Positions 8,396-17,313 of a stretch of DNA of 64,000 bases are shown here, in pieces. The notes beneath the pieces are model-generated. The model saw only the letters and a list, made by a program, of their open reading frames with translations, was not told the origin of the DNA and ran no database searches. Source of the DNA: Haloarcula hispanica ATCC 33960 (GTDB lineage: Archaea > Halobacteriota > Halobacteria > Halobacteriales > Haloarculaceae); NCBI RefSeq assembly GCF_000223905.1, contig NC_015943.1, positions 124,001 through 188,000 of the forward strand. The letters run 5' to 3'. Positions within the stretch are counted from its first letter, which is position 1. Each line of letters opens with the position of its first letter. A program made the position numbers and the translations under genes.

Positions 8396-9268
8396 TCAGT
8401 TCGGGAGCTTCGGCGCGATAACGAATTGCATCGCTCCATCGGCGTCGGGGAACTCCGATTTCAGCACGAGCGGGACTGAGTCTCCGATATGGAGAACCCG
8501 ATTCGTGCCGTCTGGCAGGCCAGAATTCGCCGATTTGACCAGCGATGCGTCCAGTTTCACTTCGACATCCGCAGGCTCGAAGGCGATGAGATCGGTGTCG
8601 TCCCACCGGTAGGTCATGCTGTCAGTGTCGCCGTCTGCGGCAAACCGCACTTCTCCGGCATCGGCGTCAACAGAGAGGTCAAACCGGTCGGCGAGCATAT
8701 CCGCTGCGTCAAGACCGAGCGAGATGTCGTCTGGACTCAGATGGACGGTTGCCGGGATGTTGATATCCGGCATCTCGACAGGGTAGCGGAGCGATTCAAC
8801 CGCCTCAAGATCAATAGTGCGCGTTATCCCGTCGATATCGATTTCCAGTTTGCTATTCGCTGCATCAAGTACGAACTGTGCAAGGTCGCCTGCATCGCCG
8901 ACCGAGAGTGCATCGCGAACTCGTCCGACGTCCACCCCCAACGTCCCCCTCCCTGCATCGAAAGAGGTGAACGAACTCCCAGAAACACGCAAGTCGACCA
9001 TCGCGTGTCCCTGCAGGTCAGCCGCCCGGATGGCGATTCCCGACTCTGTAATTCCTATCCGTGTCTTGTCTGTGACCGTGCCAGCCGCCGCGAAAATCCG
9101 CTCAAACAACTGGACCTCGCCGCTGATCCGGAGGTGCTGTGGGGCATCGAGCGACAGGAGGTCCGCAGTGTCGATTTCTGCGTCACCGTCCGCCGGCGTC
9201 TCTGGCACGCTCGTTTCGGCGTCGGTGGTTGCTGCTTCGGTGCTGCTGGCCGCTGTAGACTGTGACAT
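8396..9268 (-). CDS. divergent PCNA-like sliding clamp
   Basis: A 290-residue protein starting at ATG 9268 (MSQSTAASSTEAA). A roughly 50-residue acidic, Ser/Thr/Ala-rich leader precedes the PCNA-like body of about 240 residues. Clamp features include ITESGIAIRAADLQGHAMVDLRV, matching the first-domain loop and strand of archaeal PCNA, plus a second-domain-like half with DTDSMTYRWDD and a conserved beta-rich C-terminus (APKLPN). Host clamps are about 247 residues and lack the leader, so this is likely an element-borne paralogue, useful for copying incoming DNA. It carries hairpin-element copy 5. Confidence 0.78.
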   Translation of the reverse strand: MSQSTAASSTEAATTDAETSVPETPADGDAEIDTADLLSLDAPQHLRISGEVQLFERIFAAAGTVTDKTRIGITESGIAIRAADLQGHAMVDLRVSGSSFTSFDAGRGTLGVDVGRVRDALSVGDAGDLAQFVLDAANSKLEIDIDGITRTIDLEAVESLRYPVEMPDINIPATVHLSPDDISLGLDAADMLADRFDLSVDADAGEVRFAADGDTDSMTYRWDDTDLIAFEPADVEVKLDASLVKSANSGLPDGTNRVLHIGDSVPLVLKSEFPDADGAMQFVIAPKLPN

Positions 9269-9276
9269 TTCGATTT

Positions 9277-9304
9277 CCCTCCACTTGCCGGAGGGCACAC
9301 AAAA
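9277..9304 (-). promoter_or_regulatory. TTTTGTG-hairpin element (copy 5)
   Basis: On the minus strand TTTTGTG (9298-9304) is followed by a perfect 6-bp stem CCCTCC/GGAGGG with a 7-nt loop. The ATG of the PCNA-like gene lies 8 nt after the hairpin. Confidence 0.7.
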
Positions 9305-9387
9305 TGTGGCGGCGTCGATGTCACGTTTGGTGTGAATACGATTCTGTATCCATCAGAGGAGGTGAAACAACTGCTCTGGAAGCGTGC

Positions 9388-9573
9388 TTATCGACCGCGA
9401 AGGAACGGGGACACAAACGCATAGGCGCAGATGAGTAGTGTGATAATAAATAGAGGAAATCCTAATCCATCTTCGTCAGCGATGATGAGTCCGGCTGTGA
9501 GGATTGATACCGCCATAGCGACGAGTGCTGTGCGGATTGAACGGAGGTTACGGAGCGTGGCTTCATCCGTCAT
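9388..9573 (-). CDS. small two-helix membrane protein (61 aa)
   Basis: Charged N-terminus (MTDEATLRNLRSIRT) followed by two predicted membrane helices, around residues 15-32 and 38-56, ending with RGR. No family is recognised. Such small membrane proteins are common between element genes. It has no hairpin element, and an AT-rich stretch just upstream could hold its promoter. Confidence 0.55.
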   Translation of the reverse strand: MTDEATLRNLRSIRTALVAMAVSILTAGLIIADEDGLGFPLFIITLLICAYAFVSPFLRGR

Positions 9574-9697
9574 ACGTATGCCGGATATGGATTCAATATC
9601 AGCCTTGCGAAGCTAATGTATTATACCGAATCCTGCTTGTCCGATTTCTGCTGACTGCTGCCGTCATGAATATGTTCGCCGTATTCACAACGGCCGG

Positions 9698-10735
9698 TCA
9701 GGGGACCACCGACGCCAGGCGATGAGTATTGTAGTCGAACGTCCATCGCGAGTAGTTCCGTGTGATCCGGTACTCGCGAACGACTGCAACGTCTTCCAGC
9801 GACTCTTCGGGTTGTTCCCACGTAAACTCGTAGCCGGCGATCACGTCTCCCTCGTCGAGATATCCAACCGGATGATCCGGCCCGTCCCACTCAACCGAGA
9901 TTGGGTCGCCACCACTGGGTGGCTGGACTCCACGGCTGACTGTCCCCTGGATGACGGATGGGTCATTCGTCAACCCATGCAGTTGTGCTAAGTCACTGGC
10001 TTTGATCGTGAACTCATCCTCCTGGCCGACGAACGAGTGCTGGGTTTGCCCGCGTACTGTTGCGTACTCTACGCTCTCGATATCGACACCGAGAGCGTCG
10101 GATAGCAGGTGGGTAAACTCAGCGGCTCCCGTGCGGACTGTTTGGTTCTGTTCCTCGATCTGCAGGGTTGTCTCTGGCGTCCGAAGCTCTCTTGTGTATG
10201 GGTTCTCCGGCCGTTCGACGGGCATACAACTGCACAGGAGCGTCCCTTCTGGCCCCGTCAGAATCCACGGCTGTTTCCCACACGGGATGGCGGTATATTG
10301 CGATGCAGTGTATCGGCCACCACCAGTGAGGACTCGCAATGCCTTTTCGAGTGCTTGGCCGTCGATCCCGTAACCGTAGCTGTCAGCGAGCCCGTCGACG
10401 AATGTGACTTGGGTGTCGACTGAACTGAAGTCGCCGTACGTGCTTGGGATTTGCAACAGGTCGCCAGTTGCGTACTGTTCAACGTAGTCTCCGACGTCCC
10501 CGTCGACGACCCACCGCGTTTGCTGTTTGATTGCTCGACCAGCCGACGTGTTGATCGACGACACCGGCCGCTGCGTTGTCAGCCCCCAGTCCTCGTCTGG
10601 GGCCGCCCAACTGCCGTCGTCACGATCAGGAGCGCGACACGTCGTCGCGCATCGGGCGATGCTTGCAGCATCGGGATCGAGGTCGTCGTCGGCGCTGTCT
10701 CCGTCTCCGAACGTGCCGAGTGTCAAGTCAGTCAT
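9698..10735 (-). CDS. hypothetical protein (345 aa)
   Basis: Not recognised. The ATG at 10735 (MTDLTLGTFGDGDS) follows the hairpin element immediately, so the message may be leaderless. The N-terminal 60 residues are acidic with a Cys pair (ARCATTCRAP), and another Cys pair (LLCSCMP) lies near residue 170. The rest looks globular with beta-rich stretches (YRITRNYSRWTFDYNTHRL at the end). It is the farthest upstream of the minus-strand accessory block at 4-10.8 kb. Confidence 0.68.
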   Translation of the reverse strand: MTDLTLGTFGDGDSADDDLDPDAASIARCATTCRAPDRDDGSWAAPDEDWGLTTQRPVSSINTSAGRAIKQQTRWVVDGDVGDYVEQYATGDLLQIPSTYGDFSSVDTQVTFVDGLADSYGYGIDGQALEKALRVLTGGGRYTASQYTAIPCGKQPWILTGPEGTLLCSCMPVERPENPYTRELRTPETTLQIEEQNQTVRTGAAEFTHLLSDALGVDIESVEYATVRGQTQHSFVGQEDEFTIKASDLAQLHGLTNDPSVIQGTVSRGVQPPSGGDPISVEWDGPDHPVGYLDEGDVIAGYEFTWEQPEESLEDVAVVREYRITRNYSRWTFDYNTHRLASVVP

Positions 10736-10762
10736 CCTCTCACCCGCCAGAGGAACACAAAA
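10736..10762 (-). promoter_or_regulatory. TTTTGTG-hairpin element (copy 6)
   Basis: On the minus strand TTTTGTG (10756-10762) is followed by CCTCT/AGAGG with loop GGCGGGTG, directly abutting the ATG at 10735. The box-to-ATG distance of 27 nt is what a leaderless archaeal transcript would have if the box acts as the TATA element. Confidence 0.65.
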
Positions 10763-10763
10763 C

Positions 10764-11342
10764 ACACTGAGCCCCATAGGCACCCTGTCGTAGATGATGT
10801 ACGGGCTAGTGAAGGATATTTATATTCTATAACGGAGAAGACGAATGAATCAGGGTATGGTCTGAACAAAGACTGGGACATCGCGACTACCCGCGAGCGC
10901 CGGCGCTTCCACCGTCGGCTGAGAAGTTCCCTAAGACCTTACCCACCCGTACGCTGGGCAATAGCAAGAAACCGTGATTTTCGGGGACACCGACCAGAGT
11001 GAGGGGTCGAAACGTCAATATCCGCATTCATGTACCTAGACATCGCGGACGAGACGAGGATGACCCCGTCCCACGGCAGGCGGGTTTCGCCTGCGTGAAT
11101 ACACGGCCAGTCGGGAATTACCATGGTTCTGAGAAAACCCTAGCTGGCAACCCAGCTGGGTGGGAGTATTACGGTCGAAGTCGCCTGAAGCGAACACCAG
11201 GGTGGGCTACTGACGCGGGTGGAGTCACGGACTCCCGGACGGCAGCACCCACGGTCTTCACCGACGGTTCGCCTAATGCTTACTTCCCAATCGTCAAATG
11301 AATCTCAGAGGGGCTTGCCGACTGAAAGTGGGATTCGCTCAC
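10764..11342. other. no intact gene; possible decayed sequence
   Basis: A 579-bp stretch without a convincing gene. The plus strand from about 10860 has broken coding-like segments in more than one frame (for example AGNPAGWEYYGRSRLKR near 11150) and several small hairpins. It may be the remains of a mobile element, but no family signature was found. A TATA-like ATTTATATTC lies near 10820. Confidence 0.3.
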
Positions 11343-11567
11343 TCAAAAGAAAAGAAATTTTGAGCCAAAGCCTCCAAACAAGTAGACTAGTAGTGCCCAT
11401 AATACGATAGCCCACCAATCTGCCCACGGTGATGATGTTTCAGTGTCTTCATCGATCCACACCCAATCAAAGAGATACGAGGAGATCACGGATAATAAAT
11501 ATATACTAATAAATGCCAGAATGGCTCTTTGCTCTGGCTTACACAGAACCCAGAGACATTCACTCAT
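11343..11567 (-). CDS. small membrane protein (74 aa)
   Basis: ATG at 11567 (MSECLWVLCKPEQR), with an alternative ATG 12 bp upstream. Two predicted membrane helices (AILAFISIYLLSVISSYLFDWVW, residues about 15-37, and WAIVLWALLVYLFGGF, about 52-68) flank a short acidic loop (DEDTETSS). No family recognised. Its AT-rich composition differs from the surrounding GC-rich sequence. Confidence 0.5.
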   Translation of the reverse strand: MSECLWVLCKPEQRAILAFISIYLLSVISSYLFDWVWIDEDTETSSPWADWWAIVLWALLVYLFGGFGSKFLFF

Positions 11568-11893
11568 CGAAGAACTCACAGATTATTATCCTTGAAAGCA
11601 GTGATGCCACAGGACTTGTAGGCGTATCTCTACGAGGGCGACATTCTTTATCGCCCGGTCGGTCACGGTTCCGTTGATGATATCTGTCCAGGCGTGGATC
11701 TCTAGCCAATCGTGTGTTTAGGACAAACTCCAACGCCAATTGAATCGTTGCGGGTCTTGGGATGCTACCACGATGCAAGTTTAGATTCCAGTTTTGTATA
11801 TACTTTCTGCGGCGACGGTTGAGTATATGAGGAGGTGCGGTTTATACGGGACCGTAGAAAGCACTACCTTTGGACGGCAGGAGCACTGACGTA
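11568..11893. other. intergenic, leader-distal flank of the CRISPR array
   Basis: Nothing convincing. An open minus-strand frame here has no family match and poor codon structure. Confidence 0.4.
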
Positions 11894-12772
11894 GTTTCAG
11901 CCTTTCAAAAGTTCGGCTGAAACTCTATCGACCAGCGCGAAGTAAGACTGTGTGTGCCGAGCTTCAACCCCACGAGGGTTCGTCTGAAACTCGACCAGTC
12001 CGTAACGTTCAGATTCGTGTACTTGCTTCAACCCCACGAGGGTTCGTCTGAAACTGTGATGGGTCTGGCGACCAGCCAGTGCGGCGAGGCTTCAACCCCA
12101 CGAGGGTTCGTCTGAAACTTGCGCCATCGCCACCTCACCACAGCCGTCACAGCTTCAACCCCACGAGGGTTCGTCTGAAACGGGTAGAGCAACCCGGCGA
12201 CGAAGCCACCGATGGCGCTTCAACCCCACGAGGGTTCGTCTGAAACCGGCATTACTCCTCCGTTGCCAGACCGCCAGTGTAGCTTCAACCCCACGAGGGT
12301 TCGTCTGAAACACGAGCGCGGCGGTCTTGTTCATGCTCCCGCCGAGGCTTCAACCCCACGAGGGTTCGTCTGAAACAGTAGCGTTGTTGCCATTGGTATT
12401 GAGTTACTCGCGCTTCAACCCCACGAGGGTTCGTCTGAAACTCCGATCTGGCTCTCGTGGTTCTGTGACGAGATAGGGCTTCAACCCCACGAGGGTTCGT
12501 CTGAAACTCTCGGCGGAACCACCGCCGATCACGACAACGAGGTGCTTCAACCCCACGAGGGTTCGTCTGAAACCCTGCAGGTCCGCGCCGGCCGCCGGCA
12601 ATGACGTTCGCTTCAACCCCACGAGGGTTCGTCTGAAACCAGGCAGATCAGATGGATATAGACGCGATTCTCGACGCTTCAACCCCACGAGGGTTCGTCT
12701 GAAACAACGTTATCGGAGGCGATGACTGATGGCAGAAAGCAAGCTTCAACCCCACGAGGGTTCGTCTGAAAC
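11894..12772 (-). CRISPR. type I-B CRISPR array, 14 repeats and 13 spacers
   Basis: Thirteen identical 30-bp repeats begin at 11961, 12025, 12089, 12152, 12217, 12282, 12347, 12412, 12478, 12544, 12610, 12676 and 12743; a degenerate one lies at 11894-11923 (21 of 30 matches). Spacers are 33-37 bp. In minus orientation the repeat starts GTTTCAGACGAACCC and ends GGGGTTGAAGC, the haloarchaeal I-B form, predicting the crRNA 5' handle GUUGAAGC. The degenerate end repeat and the position of cas2 place the leader at the right, so transcription is leftward on the minus strand. By eye, no spacer matched the rest of the window. Confidence 0.98.
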
Positions 12773-12877
12773 CATGCCCGATATACGGGCCATAAGGCTG
12801 CTAACGGCGGGTCACAGTAAAGACCTTCCGTCGACCATCAATAAGGTGCTTCCCCCCGGGGGGTCGACGGAAACCGA
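12773..12877 (-). promoter_or_regulatory. CRISPR leader and cas2-array spacer with an 11-bp inverted repeat
   Basis: A 105-bp region between the first repeat and the cas2 stop, expected to hold the leader. It contains a perfect inverted repeat TTCCGTCGACC (12826-12836) / GGTCGACGGAA (12862-12872) around a C6G6 palindrome. This could terminate the cas operon transcript or be a leader-anchoring site for adaptation. Confidence 0.6.
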
Positions 12878-13138
12878 CTATAGAAACCGCTGATCCTCAG
12901 TTGGATCGTCGCCGTAGACTGTCCGGTTGAGCAGTGTATCAGAAGACAGCTCGTAGATAATTGTCGATTCACCTGGTTTCAGCAAATCATCAATCTCATT
13001 CTTGAGGTTAGAAAGGTCACCCTCGGAGATTTCGCCTTCAAGAACTGAGTTCTGTACGTGAGTCAGATATCGCCGACCAATTTTGAGCGCTTTCTGCGTT
13101 CGATCCGCTTCCAAATCGTATACCATCACCACGTACAT
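12878..13138 (-). CDS. cas2: Cas2, CRISPR adaptation protein
   Basis: An 86-residue ferredoxin-like Cas2: MYVVMVYDLEADRTQKALKI forms the first strand and helix with the conserved Asp (D8), and the C-terminal strand reads STIIYELSS. Cas2 dimers bridge two Cas1 dimers in the spacer-integration complex. It is the last gene of the cas operon, next to the array leader, and its start lies just after the cas1 stop. Confidence 0.95.
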   Translation of the reverse strand: MYVVMVYDLEADRTQKALKIGRRYLTHVQNSVLEGEISEGDLSNLKNEIDDLLKPGESTIIYELSSDTLLNRTVYGDDPTEDQRFL

Positions 13139-13139
13139 T

Positions 13140-14135
13140 TTACCACCACCGTTGGAACGAGTCGTATGCTTCTCCGGTGAGGAGATGCTTTTTCAGTTTG
13201 TATGCTTCGAGACGCATCAGGTACTGATAGCTAACTTTTCGGTTGAGCGTCGGGTGTTCAACAGTACGTTCAAGCATTTCTTCGAACGCCTTCGTGTACG
13301 TTTTCCGACCAGCTTCGTTCAACAGACAGGAGCCGAGCTCGGTCTCGAAATCACTTTCCGAAATTTGATTCCGATTCACCAACCGGAATAGTACCCGGTC
13401 TGCGAGCACGGGTTTGAATAAGTCAGCGATATCAAGAGATAGCGAGTACCGCCGCTCACCGGGCTCGTGTAGGTAGCTAATCGTCGGGTCGAGTGCAGTG
13501 GCTCGAATTGCTGAGACGCAGTTGGCGTAGACCATCGAATTGCCGAACGAAATGAGGCTATTAATCTCATTCGGTGGTGGGTTGTATTCCCGTTGGGAGA
13601 GCTGGAACTCACTCGGAAGAATTTGGTTGAAGCTACGGTAGTAGGCCTTTTTTGCGGTCGCCTCGATACCCATCAGTTCGTCAATCGGGAGACTCTCGTC
13701 AACGCGTGTTGCTGCGGCTTCCAAGTCCTCAATTACACTGTCGAGATCGTGATCTCGGCCGTTGTAGTAGACCACATTGGTTCGCATATTGTGGATACTC
13801 CCCTTCACAATCGCGGCGGCCAGTTGTCGTCGGTGTTGACTGTCCTCATATGCTCGAACTTGGTTGACTACAGTTTTCCCAGAGGTTTGGCCGCGTTTCG
13901 GCATCACCGAGCCAGCATAGTAATCCTCCCAGCCGAAGATGTGTAGCGCGACCGTCCGATCGTTGAGGAACGACATCAGCCGCGTGTTGAAATCGATCTG
14001 ACCGTGTAAAAAGAACGCCTCAGCGTTCTCGATTGGAATGTATTGCTTGTCCCCATCGTCGTCAGGGACGAGTCTGAGCGTGTCGTCACTGCGTTCGAGT
14101 CGACCGTCGGAAAAGACGTGGTAGTTCCTATCCAT
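13140..14135 (-). CDS. cas1: Cas1, CRISPR integrase
   Basis: A 331-residue type I-B Cas1. The ATG at 14135 (MDRNYHVFSDGRLER) sits 3 bp after the cas4 stop and is preferred to a start 12 bp upstream. The expected metal-binding residues are visible: Glu in GIEATAKKAYY, His in YLHEPGERRYSLSLDIADLFKP and the following Asp. With Cas2 it inserts new spacers at the leader end; in I-B systems Cas4 helps choose protospacers next to a PAM. Confidence 0.96.
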   Translation of the reverse strand: MDRNYHVFSDGRLERSDDTLRLVPDDDGDKQYIPIENAEAFFLHGQIDFNTRLMSFLNDRTVALHIFGWEDYYAGSVMPKRGQTSGKTVVNQVRAYEDSQHRRQLAAAIVKGSIHNMRTNVVYYNGRDHDLDSVIEDLEAAATRVDESLPIDELMGIEATAKKAYYRSFNQILPSEFQLSQREYNPPPNEINSLISFGNSMVYANCVSAIRATALDPTISYLHEPGERRYSLSLDIADLFKPVLADRVLFRLVNRNQISESDFETELGSCLLNEAGRKTYTKAFEEMLERTVEHPTLNRKVSYQYLMRLEAYKLKKHLLTGEAYDSFQRWW

Positions 14136-14137
14136 TG

Positions 14138-14686
14138 TTAACACCAACAGAAGTCATGGTACGCACAGGAGTCACAGAATGGTTTCTCCTCGGCTGGCGG
14201 TGGCGATGACTGATTGACGATATCGTGAATTCCGCGGATCGCAGTTTCGACTTTTTCACTCCGCTCCGTCGTAAGTTCGACCGGCTCACGCTTCCGCTCG
14301 CGTGGGTGAGCCAAGACGCCGTCTCGTTGGATATCGGCGACGCGGTCGAGATACCAGAGGTAGTATGACAACTGCATTTCAGCGGGTTCGGTAAGCGTTG
14401 ATGAAGGTTTGACCTCAACGACACGGCCGTCGTCAAGCAGATCCAGTGAGATCATTCCGAGATGGAGGTTCTCGCGTTTGTCGCTGTAGGCTGTCTCATC
14501 AACACGGGTGCCACGGACGACGGTCGCGTTCTCGCGGTCGATTTCGAGGTTTCGGCTTTCGAACCAGAGTTCGCGTTTGCAAACGTAGTAGTACTGCACC
14601 ATCACGCCGGTCACGCGGAACGGTTCGTCAACTGGCTCGCCGCGAGCGGTTGCGAGGAGGCGGTTGACTGGATCTGCATCGGTCAT
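14138..14686 (-). CDS. cas4: Cas4, Fe-S nuclease of adaptation
   Basis: A 182-residue RecB-like nuclease. One Cys lies in YYVCKRELWF and three near the C-terminus (FCDSCAYHDFCWC), as for the 4Fe-4S cluster of Cas4. The nuclease core has VEVKPS and a QLSYYLW helix. The start ATG overlaps the cas3 stop (ATGA). Its role is trimming and PAM selection of prespacers before Cas1-Cas2 integration. Confidence 0.94.
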   Translation of the reverse strand: MTDADPVNRLLATARGEPVDEPFRVTGVMVQYYYVCKRELWFESRNLEIDRENATVVRGTRVDETAYSDKRENLHLGMISLDLLDDGRVVEVKPSSTLTEPAEMQLSYYLWYLDRVADIQRDGVLAHPRERKREPVELTTERSEKVETAIRGIHDIVNQSSPPPAEEKPFCDSCAYHDFCWC

Positions 14687-17313
14687 AAGATCCGCCTCTC
14701 AGCAGTGCTGTCCGGTATGACGAACCCGGTATTCTGATCAAAATACTGGCTCAACCCGTGTTTGCGGACATCAAGACACAGTACATCCGTATCGGAATGG
14801 ACTGGATTCAATTGCCCCAGCTTTTCTTTTTTATCAGACTCACCGTGATAGATAGGGAACGAGACTCGTATCTCCTTGAGTCCATCCATCAACCGACGGA
14901 CACGGTCGAACTCGTACCGCTTCCACGCTTCGCGCACCTGTTCTACTTGCCGCCGTTCGGCTTCAGTTCGGCAAATGATGATGTCCACAGCGTTACGCTG
15001 GTTGATCAGCGACAACTCCGCCAGTTTGTCCCCGCGTGCATTGTCGACATACTCGGCGTACTCTTGCTTGCCAACGTTCTTGTCAGTATGTAGTTTTTTG
15101 TAATATTCTGTAACTGCTGTGCGGGCAACAGTGGTCTCGGAGAGCGATTCATCTGCTTCACGAACAGTGTCGAGCGTTTCAGCCGCCACAGGAAGCAGTG
15201 TCGCCCCTCGATTGTAGACCGCCTCTGCAGGCGTTTTTTGCTGCTCATCCGGCACATCAAGCCACCAGACAATAACACGTCCTTGTTCTCGCTCGAACGA
15301 CCGATTACAGCGACCGGCTGCTTGGACAATACTGTCAATTGGAGCCAGATCACGGTAGACGCGGTCGAAGCTGATGTCGACGCCGGCTTCGATGAGCTGT
15401 GTCGAGACCGTGATGAGACCATGTCCGTTGTCGGTGAGTTCTTTTGCGGTTTCGATCAGTTTGAGGCGATCCACTGGACGGAGTCGTGTCGACAGGTGGA
15501 GAATCGACTGATCGCTTCGCTTAGTGATACGAGTTGCAAGAGTTTGTGGATCGATGTCCGCTGTCGATTCAACTTTGCTGAGTTCGTCAGCGTAGATATC
15601 ACCCACATTAAGAAGCGAGTCTTGGATGTCGATGAGTTCGTCAAAGAGTGCTCGTGCACTATCGATTGTGTTACAGACCGCAAGCGTTGACGCCCCTGCG
15701 TCAACTGCAGTCAGCAGTTCAGCACTCGCGTCGGCGTATGGTTTCGGGATTTCTTGGGTCTCAATATACCGCTCAGTCGACTCGTCAAGTTCGTACTGGA
15801 CGCGCTCGGTGGCCTCGAAGTACACATCAGGCTCGTCGACCAATTCAGTCACCTCTTCTCCTCGGTCGGTTGCTTCATCGAACAACTGTGGTTGCGTTGC
15901 AGTCATAGCGATGACCGTTGCATCGTACCGCTCGGTCAGTATTGCAACAAGACGGGGGACGAGCTTCCACCAGTCGAGCGGCAAGCTCTGTGGCTCATCA
16001 AGGATAACTACACTGTCACGGAGAGCGGGAATCTTCATCGACTGTTTGTTGGCTGGCCCAGCAAGGCTCTCGAACAACTGCACGAACGTTGTAACTGTGA
16101 GCCCAGCCCGCCAACTTTCGGCGAGAATCCCAGCAACGTCGTCGTTCTTATCCGCTTTGTCGGCGTCTACGTCATCTTCGTCAACGATCTTGGTTTCCGA
16201 AAGATGGTGGTGAGCCGTCAGTAATCGTCCTAATGTATCGGTCTCGTAGATATCTTTGACTTCATCGACGACCTGATCGATGATGCTAGTAAACGGAAGT
16301 GCATAGACGACACGTTCGCCGTCGAGTTCGTCACGAACCGTCTGTGCGGCCGACAGCCCGGAGAGTGTTTTCCCCATTCCGGTTGGCAGTGTGAGCGTCG
16401 CTACGCCACCGCCATCCTCCGCAAATTGCTTCGCGTTTTCTGTAACAGCTGCCCGTGCGCGTGAACGATAGTGGTTGAGTCGCTCCGTTCTGGAACCGTC
16501 CGGATCAGCAGGCGAGGACGCTTCCAGATCCCCTACATATTCGTCTAACACCTGTAGTGACGGCTGCACTGCTTCGTACGCCGACTCCGAGGCAGTATTC
16601 TCACTGCGACTTGCTGCACTCGTCTTATCTGCGAGCACGAGCGATCCCCATATTTCGAGGACTAGACCATAACAAGAGTCTGAGAGCGACTCTCGATTGA
16701 TTGTCGTCCCGCTCTCTGTGGCAACGGCAGCGGCAATTTCATCAAGAAGCTCTTTGTACGACTGCCGAAATCCGTCCCACGATCCATCGTTATCAGTTGC
16801 AGCAACGAAGAGGTCGGCCGCAAGCTCGGGGACGTGTTCCTCGATATTGTTGAGCTGCATAGCGATTGCTGCCTGTTGTTGTTCGGCGTTGGTTTGGGCT
16901 CCAGCCGTTGAGTTCTCTGAGTTGTACGCACGGTCGTGGATATACTGGGTCACATCTGGAAGCCGGCCGTGATGTTTGGCGACCGCGACGAAGCCGGCCA
17001 GACAGGTCTCAGATTCAAACCCCTGTGCATCGAGGGCGTAGTAGGCGGCGAACGAGCCGATTGGAGCGTGATACCGACACGGCTTGTACTCGGGCTCGGT
17101 ATTGTGTCGGAGGTACTCCTGAAAGAACGTCGTCGCTTTCCCGAAGTCGTGAACGTAGGCAAGCGTCTCAACGACTCGCTGTAGCGACTCATCATCAGGT
17201 GTTGTCGCTTCAGCGGGAACGATTTCGTTGGCCCGTCGGGCAACATCATCCAGATGCGTCCGAAGATAGACACCCTCATAGCCCTCTTCGGGTGGATGAG
17301 AGTACATAGTCAT
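14683..17313 (-). CDS. cas3: Cas3, HD nuclease-helicase
   Basis: An 876-residue Cas3 with an N-terminal HD domain (His20 in RTHLDD; His55-Asp56 in YVHDFGK) and a superfamily 2 helicase: Walker A LPTGMGKT near residue 308, motif II ILDEPQ (DEPQ in place of the usual DExH) near 417, and motif VI QAAGRCNR. It is recruited by Cascade to unwind and cut target DNA. The ATG at 17313 overlaps the cas5 stop; a second ATG two codons later is possible. Confidence 0.96.
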   Translation of the reverse strand: MTMYSHPPEEGYEGVYLRTHLDDVARRANEIVPAEATTPDDESLQRVVETLAYVHDFGKATTFFQEYLRHNTEPEYKPCRYHAPIGSFAAYYALDAQGFESETCLAGFVAVAKHHGRLPDVTQYIHDRAYNSENSTAGAQTNAEQQQAAIAMQLNNIEEHVPELAADLFVAATDNDGSWDGFRQSYKELLDEIAAAVATESGTTINRESLSDSCYGLVLEIWGSLVLADKTSAASRSENTASESAYEAVQPSLQVLDEYVGDLEASSPADPDGSRTERLNHYRSRARAAVTENAKQFAEDGGGVATLTLPTGMGKTLSGLSAAQTVRDELDGERVVYALPFTSIIDQVVDEVKDIYETDTLGRLLTAHHHLSETKIVDEDDVDADKADKNDDVAGILAESWRAGLTVTTFVQLFESLAGPANKQSMKIPALRDSVVILDEPQSLPLDWWKLVPRLVAILTERYDATVIAMTATQPQLFDEATDRGEEVTELVDEPDVYFEATERVQYELDESTERYIETQEIPKPYADASAELLTAVDAGASTLAVCNTIDSARALFDELIDIQDSLLNVGDIYADELSKVESTADIDPQTLATRITKRSDQSILHLSTRLRPVDRLKLIETAKELTDNGHGLITVSTQLIEAGVDISFDRVYRDLAPIDSIVQAAGRCNRSFEREQGRVIVWWLDVPDEQQKTPAEAVYNRGATLLPVAAETLDTVREADESLSETTVARTAVTEYYKKLHTDKNVGKQEYAEYVDNARGDKLAELSLINQRNAVDIIICRTEAERRQVEQVREAWKRYEFDRVRRLMDGLKEIRVSFPIYHGESDKKEKLGQLNPVHSDTDVLCLDVRKHGLSQYFDQNTGFVIPDSTAERRIL

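Noticed and set aside
10860-11342. TnpB/IS200-type remnant with guide RNA
   Set aside because: No zinc-ribbon or RuvC-like motif could be read in any frame, so the resemblance stays too weak to call.
11894-12772. Self-targeting CRISPR spacers
   Set aside because: Reading the 13 spacers against the window by eye gave no convincing match. A full search on the complete genome would be needed to exclude it.
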